Assembly: GCA_937919795.1 (NCBI GenBank)
Contig: CALFOA010000247.1
Span: forward strand, 1-7,166
DNA from: an uncultured Neisseria sp.
Lineage (GTDB): Bacteria; Pseudomonadota; Gammaproteobacteria; Burkholderiales; Neisseriaceae
Length of the DNA: 7,166 nucleotides
Reading direction: 5' to 3'
Under the pieces are notes generated by a model. That model saw nothing but the letters and a program-made list of their open reading frames with translations, did not search any database and was not told the origin of the DNA. Of this stretch, positions 1 through 7,166 are shown one piece after another (position 1 is the stretch's first letter; each line of letters begins with the position of its first letter). The translations under genes and the position numbers were made by a program.

Positions 1-189
1 GGCTTGCTGTCGTATAGCGCAGCAGCCGGTATGATTGGCGGCGGCGGTTTGGGCGATTTGGCGGTGCGCTATGGTTATCACCGTTTCCAAACCGATGTGA
101 TGATTTTCATCGTGACGGTATTAGTGTTGGCGGTGATTGTGATTCAGAGCGCAGGCAATCGCATTGCCCGTAAATTGGATAAACGCTAA
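1..189 (+). CDS. metI: Methionine ABC transporter permease MetI, C-terminal fragment
   Basis: This is the last 62 codons of the membrane-spanning subunit of the MetNIQ importer, which carries D- and L-methionine across the inner membrane using ATP hydrolysed by MetN. The reading frame is open from base 1 and ends at TAA (187-189); the true start lies left of the window. The fragment contains the conserved Gly-rich stretch GGGGLGDLAVRYGY followed by RFQTDVM, closely matching the end of E. coli MetI. It then has a hydrophobic final transmembrane helix (IFIVTVLVLAVIVIQ) and a short basic cytoplasmic tail (RIARKLDKR). The cytoplasmic loop that contacts MetN is outside the window. metQ follows 97 bases downstream on the same strand, which supports the assignment and implies metN-metI-metQ order. 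The family call is secure; only the missing N-terminus limits it. Confidence 0.93.
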   Translation, partial: GLLSYSAAAGMIGGGGLGDLAVRYGYHRFQTDVMIFIVTVLVLAVIVIQSAGNRIARKLDKR

Positions 190-195
190 GTATTC

Positions 196-233
196 AATGC
201 CTGTCTGAAAGAATAGTATTTCAGACAGGCATT
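196..233 (+). terminator. Inverted pair of DNA uptake sequences forming a hairpin between metI and metQ
   Basis: AATGCCTGTCTGAAA (196-210) and its exact reverse complement (219-233) form a perfect 15-bp stem with an 8-base loop. Each arm carries one 12-base DUS (198-209 on +, 220-231 on -). The stem is followed by a short T-rich run (TTTATAAA), so it can work as a Rho-independent terminator 6 bases after the metI stop. Inverted DUS pairs acting as terminators are well known in Neisseria. Here the pair lies inside what should be one transport operon, so it may only reduce readthrough and thereby set the ratio of MetQ to MetNI, or metQ may have its own promoter. I see no strong promoter between the hairpin and metQ. 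Confidence 0.8.
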
Positions 234-273
234 TTATAAACAACTTGTTAAAGCACTCAGTGCGATTGATTCT

Positions 274-279
274 AGGAGA
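274..279 (+). promoter_or_regulatory. Ribosome binding site that fixes the metQ start
   Basis: AGGAGA, 7 bases before ATG 287, is the strongest Shine-Dalgarno match in the window. It decides between ATG 287 and the in-frame TTG at 245. Confidence 0.85.
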
Positions 280-286
280 ATTTAAT

Positions 287-1216
287 ATGCAAAACCATGC
301 TGTATTGTTCAAAACCGTTTCTGCCGGCGTATTGGTGTTCGCACTGGCCGCTTGCGGCGGCCAAAAAGAAGCCGCTGCTCCGACTGCCGCTTCCGGCGCT
401 TCTGCTGCCGCACCGGCCGTTGAGAAGAGCAAAATTGTATTCGGTACCACTGCCGGCGACTTCGGCGACATGGTACGCGACCAGGTAAAACCGGCGCTGG
501 AAAAGCAAGGCTATCAAGTAGAATTGGTGGAGTTTACCGATTATGTACGTCCCAATCAGGCACTGGCGCAAGGCGAGTTGGACATCAATATTTTCCAACA
601 CAAACCCTATCTGGATGACTTCAAAAAAGAACACAAACTGGATTTGGTAGAAGCCTTCCAAGTGCCGACTGCGCCGTTGGGTTTGTATCCGGGCAAAGCC
701 AAGTCTTTGGATGAAGTGAAAGACGGCATGAGCGTTTCTGCGCCGAATGATCCGTCTAACTTCGCCCGCGCTTTGGTGATGTTGGATGAATTGGGTTGGG
801 TACAGTTGAAAGACAATATCGATCCGTTAACCGCATCGAAAAAAGACATTGCGTCTAATCCGAAAAACATTCAAATCGTTGAATTGGAAGCCGCTCAATT
901 GCCGCGCAGCCGTCAAGATGTGGATTTCGCCGTTATCAACGGTAATTACGCTACTAGCTCAGGCATCAAACTGACTGAAGCGCTGTTCCAAGAGCCAAGC
1001 TACGCTTATGTGAACTGGTCTGCTGTGAAAACGGCCGATAAAGACAGCAAATGGTTGAAAGATGTTGAAGCGGTTTACAATTCCGATGATTTCAAAAAAT
1101 ATGCACAAACCCGTTTCGCCGGTTACAAATATCCTGAAGTTTGGGGTTTGAACGCTGCTCAAGGTGCCAAAGCCGAAGCGGCTTCTACGGCAGCGGCCTC
1201 TGCTGCTTCTAAATAA
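287..1216 (+). CDS. metQ: Methionine-binding lipoprotein MetQ
   Basis: Substrate-binding protein of the MetNIQ methionine importer, 309 residues, NlpA/MetQ family. The N-terminus is a lipoprotein signal (hydrophobic residues about 11-22, lipobox LAAC with the lipidated Cys at 23), so the mature protein is membrane anchored. A low-complexity Ala/Pro/Ser linker (about 27-46) precedes the binding fold. That fold includes GTTAGDFGDMV (53-63), VEFTDYVRPN (81-90), FQHKPYLDDF (103-112), QVPTAPLGLYPGK (125-137), SAPNDPSNFARAL (151-163) and VINGNYA (216-222), all typical of neisserial MetQ (antigen GNA1946). An AGGAGA ribosome site (274-279) lies 7 bases before ATG 287; a TTG in the same frame at 245 has no such site and would put residues before the signal peptide, so 287 is chosen. 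The final residues, about 287-309, form an Ala/Ser-rich tail not seen in the meningococcal protein as I recall it. The bidirectional terminator at 1239-1263 ends the transcript. Confidence 0.96.
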   Translation: MQNHAVLFKTVSAGVLVFALAACGGQKEAAAPTAASGASAAAPAVEKSKIVFGTTAGDFGDMVRDQVKPALEKQGYQVELVEFTDYVRPNQALAQGELDINIFQHKPYLDDFKKEHKLDLVEAFQVPTAPLGLYPGKAKSLDEVKDGMSVSAPNDPSNFARALVMLDELGWVQLKDNIDPLTASKKDIASNPKNIQIVELEAAQLPRSRQDVDFAVINGNYATSSGIKLTEALFQEPSYAYVNWSAVKTADKDSKWLKDVEAVYNSDDFKKYAQTRFAGYKYPEVWGLNAAQGAKAEAASTAAASAASK

Positions 1217-1231
1217 TGATGGTTTGAGCTG

Positions 1232-1269
1232 AAAAAAGCGCCGTCCGAAATCATCGGGCGGCGTTTTTT
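1232..1269. terminator. Bidirectional Rho-independent terminator shared by metQ and the HAD gene
   Basis: CGCCGTCCGA (1239-1248) pairs with TCGGGCGGCG (1254-1263) with one T-G wobble around the loop AATCA. Six A residues (1232-1237) lie on the left and six T residues (1264-1269) on the right, with one unpaired G at 1238. The T run serves metQ on the + strand and the A run becomes the U tract for the convergent HAD gene on the - strand, whose stop is 33 bases away. Unlike the other strong hairpins here it contains no exact uptake sequence. Confidence 0.88.
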
Positions 1270-1295
1270 ATCGGTATATGGTGTACAACAAGTTT

Positions 1296-1814
1296 TTAGG
1301 CTTGTTCTTGTTGCAGCGGGCTTTTGGCTGTCGGTAGGGTGGTGATGCTACTGTTTGCCATCAATTCTGTTAAGCGTTGTTCTAGCTCGCTGATTTTTTG
1401 CTCGGTCAAGCCGGTGGCGGAGTCGCACAAAATCAGGCGATGGCGTAGAGAGGGTTCAAACATCCATTCCAAATCGTCCAGCGCCAACCATTGGTCGACA
1501 TTACGGCGATTTTGGTATAACCATTGCAAGATTTCCTGGCCACGGCAGCCGTTGGGATAACGACCACGCGAGTCTCGCCGACTGGGAGGGGTTACGCCGA
1601 TGATACGTTGAGAGAATTCGGGAGAAAACAGATGGCGCAGTTTTTCTAGTGAATATTTTTGACGCCAACTGGAGGTAATCACGATTTCCACATTGGGAAA
1701 AGTGCGCAAGGTATTTTCCAGCAGCGGTTTTAAGGAAAACATCTGCTGTTCGCTCAGTTGGGTTTTGGGATCCCAGGGGTGTAATACACCGTCAAAGTCT
1801 AAGAATAAAATCAT
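1296..1814 (-). CDS. HAD-superfamily protein, probable hydrolase of unknown substrate
   Basis: A 172-residue cytosolic protein with the haloacid dehalogenase fold signature. Motif I is LFLDFDGVLHP (3-13), with the nucleophile Asp6 and the acid/base Asp8. Motif II is VITSSWRQ (45-52), with Ser48/Ser49. A basic segment (residues about 79-92, with RGQEI at 91-95) follows. The acidic motif IV is LALDDLEWMF (110-119), with Asp113/Asp114 for Mg2+. The overall pattern resembles the small stand-alone HAD domains grouped with the 'Swiss army knife' RNA-repair HAD family, which is a family resemblance and not evidence of RNA repair. No cap domain is apparent. The Gln/Ser-rich C-terminus (about 153-172) looks disordered. 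ATG 1814 is preferred because family members start right before the LFLDFDG strand; a TTG in frame at 1847 would add 11 residues without a good ribosome site. It lies 114 bases downstream of folA and may be cotranscribed with it. The substrate cannot be told from sequence. Confidence 0.82.
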   Translation of the reverse strand: MILFLDFDGVLHPWDPKTQLSEQQMFSLKPLLENTLRTFPNVEIVITSSWRQKYSLEKLRHLFSPEFSQRIIGVTPPSRRDSRGRYPNGCRGQEILQWLYQNRRNVDQWLALDDLEWMFEPSLRHRLILCDSATGLTEQKISELEQRLTELMANSSITTLPTAKSPLQQEQA

Positions 1815-1890
1815 TTTCGTTCTCGTAACCGTCGTTTCGTCGGGCAATTATTATGACAGCCTGCCCATTTATCGAAATCATCTTACACTG

Positions 1891-1914
1891 TTTGAGCAGA
1901 AAAATCCGCTCAAA
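1891..1914 (-). terminator. Weak hairpin downstream of folA
   Basis: TTTGAGC (1891-1897) and GCTCAAA (1908-1914) form a 7-bp stem with a 10-base loop, 14 bases after the folA stop. There is no U tract on the - strand beyond it, so it may be only a pause site or an mRNA 3'-end stabiliser, and readthrough into the HAD gene is likely. Confidence 0.3.
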
Positions 1915-1928
1915 TGAAATTATCGGTT

Positions 1929-2426
1929 CTATAGGGGGGATATACGGCAATAATGCACAAAATCAAAACGTAAGCCGTTGGCTGCGGTGTGCTTCTCACG
2001 CGATACTTCATGCCAGAGGGCGGGGTCGATAGCCGGGAAAAATGCATCTCCTCCTGCCACTTCCAAATCGATTTCAGTCATCCGTAAATCGGTGGCCAAT
2101 GGAATGGCCTGCTGATAAATTTGTGCACCGCCCATAATGATGATTTCGGGCGCTTCAGCACATAAGCTCAAGGCTGTGTTAAGGTCGGCCACTACTTCCG
2201 CACCATCGGCCTGATAATCTGCTTGCCGGCTGATAACGATATTGCGTCGGCCGGGTAGCGGTTTACGTGGCAAAGATTCCCAAGTTTTACGTCCCATCAC
2301 CACCGGTTTGCCGGTGGTATAGCTGCGGAAAAACTGAAAATCTTCCGGTAAATGCCAAGGCATGCGGTTTTCGATGCCGATGCAGTAATGATGTGCATAA
2401 GCGGCAATCAAGGTAATTTTCGGCAT
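1929..2426 (-). CDS. folA: Dihydrofolate reductase
   Basis: Reduces dihydrofolate to tetrahydrofolate with NADPH in the cytosol, feeding thymidylate, purine, Met and formyl-Met synthesis; it is the target of trimethoprim. The protein has 165 residues, close to the 159 of E. coli FolA. Recognisable elements in order: N-terminal strand ITLIAAYA (4-11), the Met20-type loop GIENRMPWHLPED (17-29) with the catalytic acid Asp29 (E. coli Asp27) and Trp24, NADPH-binding MGRKTWESLP (44-53) and LPGRRNIVISR (57-67), the IIIMGGAQIY glycine pair, and MTEID, matching E. coli LTHID. Phe30 replaces E. coli Leu28; I draw no resistance conclusion from that. ATG 2426 is chosen because it aligns with the family N-terminus; an upstream in-frame TTG at 2483 would add 19 non-homologous residues. 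GGAAAA upstream is a weak ribosome site. The gene stands alone or leads a short unit with the HAD gene. Confidence 0.96.
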   Translation of the reverse strand: MPKITLIAAYAHHYCIGIENRMPWHLPEDFQFFRSYTTGKPVVMGRKTWESLPRKPLPGRRNIVISRQADYQADGAEVVADLNTALSLCAEAPEIIIMGGAQIYQQAIPLATDLRMTEIDLEVAGGDAFFPAIDPALWHEVSREKHTAANGLRFDFVHYCRISPL

Positions 2427-2500
2427 AAGGTTTTCCGGATGTGGGTAAACGGTTTGCTTAAACAAGTAATGGTTATTCGGCAATGGTTTTGCTGTGCCAT

Positions 2501-2531
2501 TTTATAAAATGACAGTTTGTGAATATATCAC
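2501..2531 (-). promoter_or_regulatory. Candidate folA promoter
   Basis: On the - strand TATAAA (plus 2501-2506) is a good -10, with GTGATA (plus 2526-2531) as a 4-of-6 match to -35, but the spacing is 19 bases, longer than ideal. Initiation would leave a leader of about 70 bases. The surrounding DNA is AT-rich, so chance matches are common and this is only the best candidate. Confidence 0.3.
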
Positions 2532-2703
2532 ATGATTTTATCTTTATATTGTACATTTACCATTTAAACGACATTTATTGTGTGTCTATAAATGCAGATG
2601 TCGTATTTTGAATACGGATAAAGCAGAGATAGCTTATTATGCTTTGTAATCAATAGTTTTGTGAAAATATAGTAAAATTAAAAATTATTATTTTGTTAAG
2701 TAA

Positions 2704-2752
2704 AATGCCTGTCTGAAAACCGGTTTGCGACCTTTGTTTTCAGACAGGCATT
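2704..2752 (-). terminator. Inverted DUS pair, terminator of the eno-ftsB unit
   Basis: AATGCCTGTCTGAAAAC (2704-2720) and its exact complement (2736-2752) form a 17-bp perfect stem with a 15-base loop. The DUS copies are at 2706-2717 (+) and 2739-2750 (-). Read on the - strand the stem is followed by TTTACTTAACAAAA, a modest U-rich tail, whereas the + side lacks one. It therefore most likely ends the eno-ftsB message 41 bases beyond the ftsB stop. Confidence 0.82.
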
Positions 2753-2771
2753 GTGGTTACATCAGTGTTGC

Positions 2772-2790
2772 CGGAATCTGTGTGATTCCG
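2772..2790 (-). terminator. Small hairpin immediately after ftsB
   Basis: CGGAATC (2772-2778) and GATTCCG (2784-2790) form a 7-bp stem with a 5-base loop, 3 bases after the ftsB stop. It lacks a U tract. Together with the DUS hairpin it gives two stems in tandem; it may protect the 3' end or assist termination. Confidence 0.4.
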
Positions 2791-2793
2791 CTA

Positions 2794-3078
2794 TTAATTA
2801 CCGCTGCGCTTATCGATCATGCGGTAATAAATTTCACCTTCTTGGATATAACCCAGATCTACGCGGGCGATTTCTGCAATGGCATCCTTACCTTCCGCTA
2901 AGTCTTTCACTTCGGCGGAAAGGGCGTTGTTGCGCAGGATCAGCATATTGTTTTCAGTTTCCTGAACCCTGACCTTGTTTTCCAAACGCCACATATCATT
3001 CCAACCGCCTTTGGCGAACCAAAGGTGGTATTGAGAGCCGAGTATGCAGATGGTCAAGAAGACCGTCACCCATTTCAT
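2794..3078 (-). CDS. ftsB: Cell division protein FtsB
   Basis: Bitopic inner-membrane protein of the divisome. It pairs with FtsL and FtsQ (the FtsQLB complex) and signals activation of FtsWI septal peptidoglycan synthesis. The protein has 94 residues (E. coli 103). It has a short cytoplasmic start, a single transmembrane helix (about 4-20, VTVFLTICILGSQYHLW), a juxtamembrane Gly-Gly (WFAKGGW, as WFGKNG in E. coli), a periplasmic coiled coil (about 29-63, RLENKVRVQETENNMLIL region), and the conserved C-terminal helix and tail (IARVDLGYIQEGEIYYRM) that binds FtsQ. ATG 3078 lies 12 bases after the enolase stop, with AAGG (overlapping that stop codon) as the ribosome site, so translation is probably coupled to eno. 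The eno-ftsB order is conserved in beta- and gammaproteobacteria. Two hairpins follow the gene. Confidence 0.94.
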   Translation of the reverse strand: MKWVTVFLTICILGSQYHLWFAKGGWNDMWRLENKVRVQETENNMLILRNNALSAEVKDLAEGKDAIAEIARVDLGYIQEGEIYYRMIDKRSGN

Positions 3079-3090
3079 GCGCAGGCTGCC

Positions 3091-4467
<1,377 letters not shown>

Positions 4468-4550
4468 TTACCTTGTGCGATTCAACTTTATTGAGCAAAC
4501 AGCTCATGAACCGCTGATAGAACAACATTATTTCACATAGGCATGAATCA

Positions 4551-4591
4551 TACAGACTGCCTAGCCCGAAAGGAAGGGCTGGCAGTCTGTA
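4551..4591 (-). terminator. Hairpin terminator of guaB
   Basis: TACAGACTGCC-T-AGCCC (4551-4567) pairs with GGGCT-GGCAGTCTGTA (4576-4591): 16 base pairs with a single bulged T at 4562 and an 8-base loop. It begins 5 bases after the guaB stop. The sequence after it on the - strand (TGATTCATGCC) lacks a real U tract, so it is strong as a fold and moderate as an intrinsic terminator. Confidence 0.65.
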
Positions 4592-4596
4592 CGGTA

Positions 4597-6098
<1,502 letters not shown>

Positions 6099-6101
6099 TG
6101 T

Positions 6102-6130
6102 ATTGTAGCAAATCCGATGCGCTTTGGTAA
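6102..6130 (-). promoter_or_regulatory. guaB promoter with extended -10
   Basis: On the - strand TACAAT (plus 6102-6107) is a 5-of-6 match to the -10 box and is preceded by TGC, the extended -10 element. TTACCA (plus 6125-6130) is a 4-of-6 match to -35 at the ideal 17-base spacing. Transcription should start near 6095, giving a leader of about 32 bases before ATG 6063. Confidence 0.6.
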
Positions 6131-6142
6131 ATGCAGCGGATG

Positions 6143-6159
6143 AAAAAACGCTATTTTTT
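6143..6159. promoter_or_regulatory. A-tract/T-tract between divergent promoters
   Basis: AAAAAA (6143-6148), CGCTA, TTTTTT (6154-6159) sits between the -35 boxes of guaB (6125-6130) and the DUF4124 gene (6170-6175), 10-12 bases from each. Such runs can act as UP elements for RNA polymerase alpha subunits or bend DNA; this is an inference from position. Confidence 0.3.
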
Positions 6160-6169
6160 ACTTCATGCC

Positions 6170-6198
6170 ATGACAGCGGTAATTTTAGCCAGTAAAAT
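6170..6198 (+). promoter_or_regulatory. Promoter of the DUF4124 gene
   Basis: ATGACA (6170-6175, 5 of 6 to -35) and TAAAAT (6193-6198, 5 of 6 to -10) are separated by exactly 17 bases, a good sigma-70 promoter. Start of transcription would be near 6205, giving a leader of about 49 bases to ATG 6254. Confidence 0.6.
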
Positions 6199-6253
6199 GT
6201 TGCTACTTCAATAACTCTTCAATCATTTCTATATTTAGAGAAAGAGCACAAAT

Positions 6254-6697
6254 ATGCACATTACTTCACTTGCGAAATTGTCTTTAGCGGGATTGCTGTT
6301 GGTTGCCGGTAGCGTTTCAGCCAATGATGTTTATAATTGGAAAAATAACAAAGGTACTTCCAGCTATTCCGATGTGCCGCCTAATTTAAAATACGGCCAA
6401 ACTCAGCGTGTTAATGTCCGTACCAGTACTTCGACACCGGCTGCGCCTGCGGTAACAGCTGCTTCAAAGGAAGGTTCTTTAATCGAGCAACAGGCCAAAC
6501 TCAATGAGCAAATCAATGCACAAAATAAAGAAATTGATGAGCAAAATGAAAAGATCAAAGAGCAGAATAAACAGCAGCGCGAAGATAACTGCAAAACTGC
6601 TAAGTTGAACCGCTCATTTGCCGAATCGGCGCGTACTGCTAACCGTGCGGAGTTGATTTCGCGTTACGATCAAGATATTACTAATTATTGTAAGTAA
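6254..6697 (+). CDS. Exported DUF4124-domain protein of unknown function
   Basis: A 147-residue protein with a clear Sec signal peptide (basic start, hydrophobic about 9-19, VSA cleavage near 23, mature start near Asn24), so it is periplasmic or secreted. No lipobox Cys is present. Directly after the signal comes the DUF4124 signature VYNWKNNKGTSSYSDVPP (26-43), a short beta-type domain found in many proteobacterial envelope proteins and without an established role. A Thr/Ala/Pro-rich linker (about 55-71) leads to a strongly charged Gln/Glu/Lys/Asn coiled coil (about 75-110) with repeated EQN and EQIN units. The C-terminal segment holds the only two cysteines, Cys113 and Cys146, which could form a disulfide in the periplasm. 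ATG 6254 has AAAGAG 7 bases upstream (6241-6246). It has its own promoter, divergent from guaB, and stands alone before uvrC. Function unknown; structural or envelope-stress roles are guesses. Confidence 0.88.
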   Translation: MHITSLAKLSLAGLLLVAGSVSANDVYNWKNNKGTSSYSDVPPNLKYGQTQRVNVRTSTSTPAAPAVTAASKEGSLIEQQAKLNEQINAQNKEIDEQNEKIKEQNKQQREDNCKTAKLNRSFAESARTANRAELISRYDQDITNYCK

Positions 6698-6703
6698 TTC
6701 AAA

Positions 6704-6729
6704 CAGACTTTAAGGCAAATGCCTGTCTG
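6704..6729 (+). terminator. Imperfect hairpin between the DUF4124 gene and uvrC
   Basis: CAGAC (6704-6708) pairs with GTCTG (6725-6729) and AGGC (6713-6716) with GCCT (6721-6724), leaving a bulge TTTA and the loop AAAT. The right arm is part of the DUS at 6720-6731. It starts 6 bases after the DUF4124 stop. There is no U tract behind it (A run instead), so termination would be weak and uvrC may be partly read from upstream. Confidence 0.35.
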
Positions 6730-6732
6730 AAA
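6718..6732 (+). repeat. Single DNA uptake sequence before uvrC
   Basis: TGCCTGTCTGAA (6720-6731) within AATGCCTGTCTGAAA. This is the only copy in the window without an intact inverted partner; a broken partner (CAGAC...AGGCA, 6704-6717) lies just to its left. Confidence 0.9.
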
Positions 6733-6745
6733 AAATACAGGTTTT

Positions 6746-7166
6746 ATGGTGTCCAATACTTTTGATTTAACGATATTTCTGAAAAACCTGCCTAACCTGC
6801 CCGGTGTTTATCGCATGCTCGATAACAGCGGGCAGGTTTTGTATGTGGGTAAAGCGGTGAATCTGAAGCGCCGTGTCAGCAGTTATTTCCAGAAAAACGA
6901 TCATTCGCCGCGTATCACGTTGATGATTAAGCAGGTGGCGCAAGTGGAAACCACAGTTACCCGCTCGGAAGCCGAGGCGCTGATTCTGGAAAACAACTTC
7001 ATCAAAGCCTTGTCGCCCAAATACAATATCCTGTTTCGAGATGATAAAAGCTATCCTTATCTGATGTTGAGCGGTCATGCCTTTCCGCAAATGGCTTATT
7101 ACCGCGGCAATCTGAAAAAAGGCAATCAATATTTCGGCCCTTATCCCAACGGCTATGCCGTGCGCG
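6746..7166 (+). CDS. uvrC: UvrABC excinuclease subunit UvrC, N-terminal fragment
   Basis: The first 140 codons of UvrC, cut by the window end. UvrC makes both incisions around bulky DNA lesions during nucleotide excision repair, after UvrA and UvrB have located the damage. The fragment covers the GIY-YIG nuclease domain, which makes the 3' incision: LPGVYRM (18-24) and [17 protein letters not shown] (32-48) supply the GVY...YVG core with catalytic Tyr33 and Arg42/Arg43, and [14 protein letters not shown] (74-87) supplies the metal-binding Glu, probably Glu77. RDDKSYPYL and [12 protein letters not shown], both near-identical in E. coli, follow. The UvrB-binding, RNase H-like and helix-hairpin-helix parts lie beyond the window. 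ATG 6746 and GTG 6749 are both possible starts; AGG (6739-6741) is 4 or 7 bases away respectively, so the GTG cannot be excluded. A DUS lies 14 bases upstream. Confidence 0.95.
   Translation, partial: MVSNTFDLTIFLKNLPNLPGVYRMLDNSGQVLYVGKAVNLKRRVSSYFQKNDHSPRITLMIKQVAQVETTVTRSEAEALILENNFIKALSPKYNILFRDDKSYPYLMLSGHAFPQMAYYRGNLKKGNQYFGPYPNGYAVR

Larger units (their letters stand above)
2427..2793. other. AT-rich non-coding region between folA and ftsB
   Basis: These 367 bases hold no plausible gene. From left to right: the folA leader and candidate promoter, an AT-rich tract (about 2515-2703) with a small inverted repeat CGTATT-TTG-AATACG (2602-2616), a possible + strand promoter-like pair TTGTAA (2644-2649) and TATAGT (2668-2673) with no gene after it, the DUS hairpin (2704-2752), and a 7-bp hairpin just after ftsB (2772-2790). 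It separates two transcripts that run the same way. No tRNA-like fold or known riboswitch is apparent. Confidence 0.7.

Noticed and set aside
245..273. Possible metQ promoter TTGTTA (245-250) with GATTCT (268-273)
   Set aside because: The -10 matches only 3 of 6 and transcription would start at or beyond the ribosome binding site.
1240..1249. GCCGTCCGAA in the metQ terminator, one mismatch from the canonical meningococcal DUS core
   Set aside because: A 9-of-10 match is expected about 0.4 times by chance in this window on both strands, and the mismatch falls in the CTG core, so it is not evidence of an older dialect.
2427..2483. N-terminal extension of dihydrofolate reductase to TTG 2483
   Set aside because: It adds 19 residues not found in the family; ATG 2426 aligns with the first strand of known FolA proteins.
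2602..2616. Inverted repeat CGTATT-TTG-AATACG in the folA-ftsB gap
   Set aside because: A 6-bp arm repeat is common by chance, and it has no promoter or gene in a meaningful position next to it.
4532..4543. TTCACATAGGCA, a 10-of-12 match to the local DUS downstream of guaB
   Set aside because: About 0.5 such matches are expected by chance in this window, and the invariant CTG core is lost.

Overview
The window comes from a Neisseriaceae chromosome. Two things show this. The proteins match the Neisseria versions of MetQ, enolase (followed directly by FtsB), IMP dehydrogenase and UvrC. The intergenic DNA also carries seven exact copies of the 12-mer TGCCTGTCTGAA, a DNA uptake sequence (DUS). 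This is not the meningococcal/gonococcal form (core GCCGTCTGAA). It is the variant I recall as the dialect of Neisseria wadsworthii (TG-wadDUS), so that species or a close relative is the best guess. I see no phage, insertion sequence, CRISPR array, tRNA or rRNA.

Layout. Bases 1-189 (+) hold the end of metI. A DUS hairpin follows, then metQ (287-1216, +), so these belong to a methionine ABC importer whose metN and most of metI lie to the left. metQ converges on a small HAD-family gene (1296-1814, -) across one bidirectional terminator. Upstream of the HAD gene on the same strand is folA (1929-2426, -). A 367-base AT-rich non-coding stretch (2427-2793) ends in a DUS hairpin that closes the eno-ftsB unit (eno 3091-4377, ftsB 2794-3078, both -; 12 bases between them). 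guaB (4597-6063, -) has its own hairpin terminator and a good extended -10 promoter. A small exported DUF4124 protein (6254-6697, +) is transcribed divergently from guaB, with its own promoter. The beginning of uvrC (6746 to the window end, +) follows, with a single DUS just before it.

The genes are mostly housekeeping functions rather than one pathway: methionine import (metI, metQ), tetrahydrofolate recycling (folA), glycolysis (eno), division (ftsB), guanine nucleotide synthesis (guaB) and nucleotide excision repair (uvrC). The two unassigned genes are the HAD protein and the DUF4124 protein.

I found no convincing undescribed system. The observations most worth following are the DUS itself (all seven copies share a 15-base form that can be read as the AT-DUS with one inserted T), the repeated palindrome at the guaB start site, the DUS hairpins placed inside the metI-metQ unit and in the eno leader, and the Ala/Ser-rich tail on MetQ.
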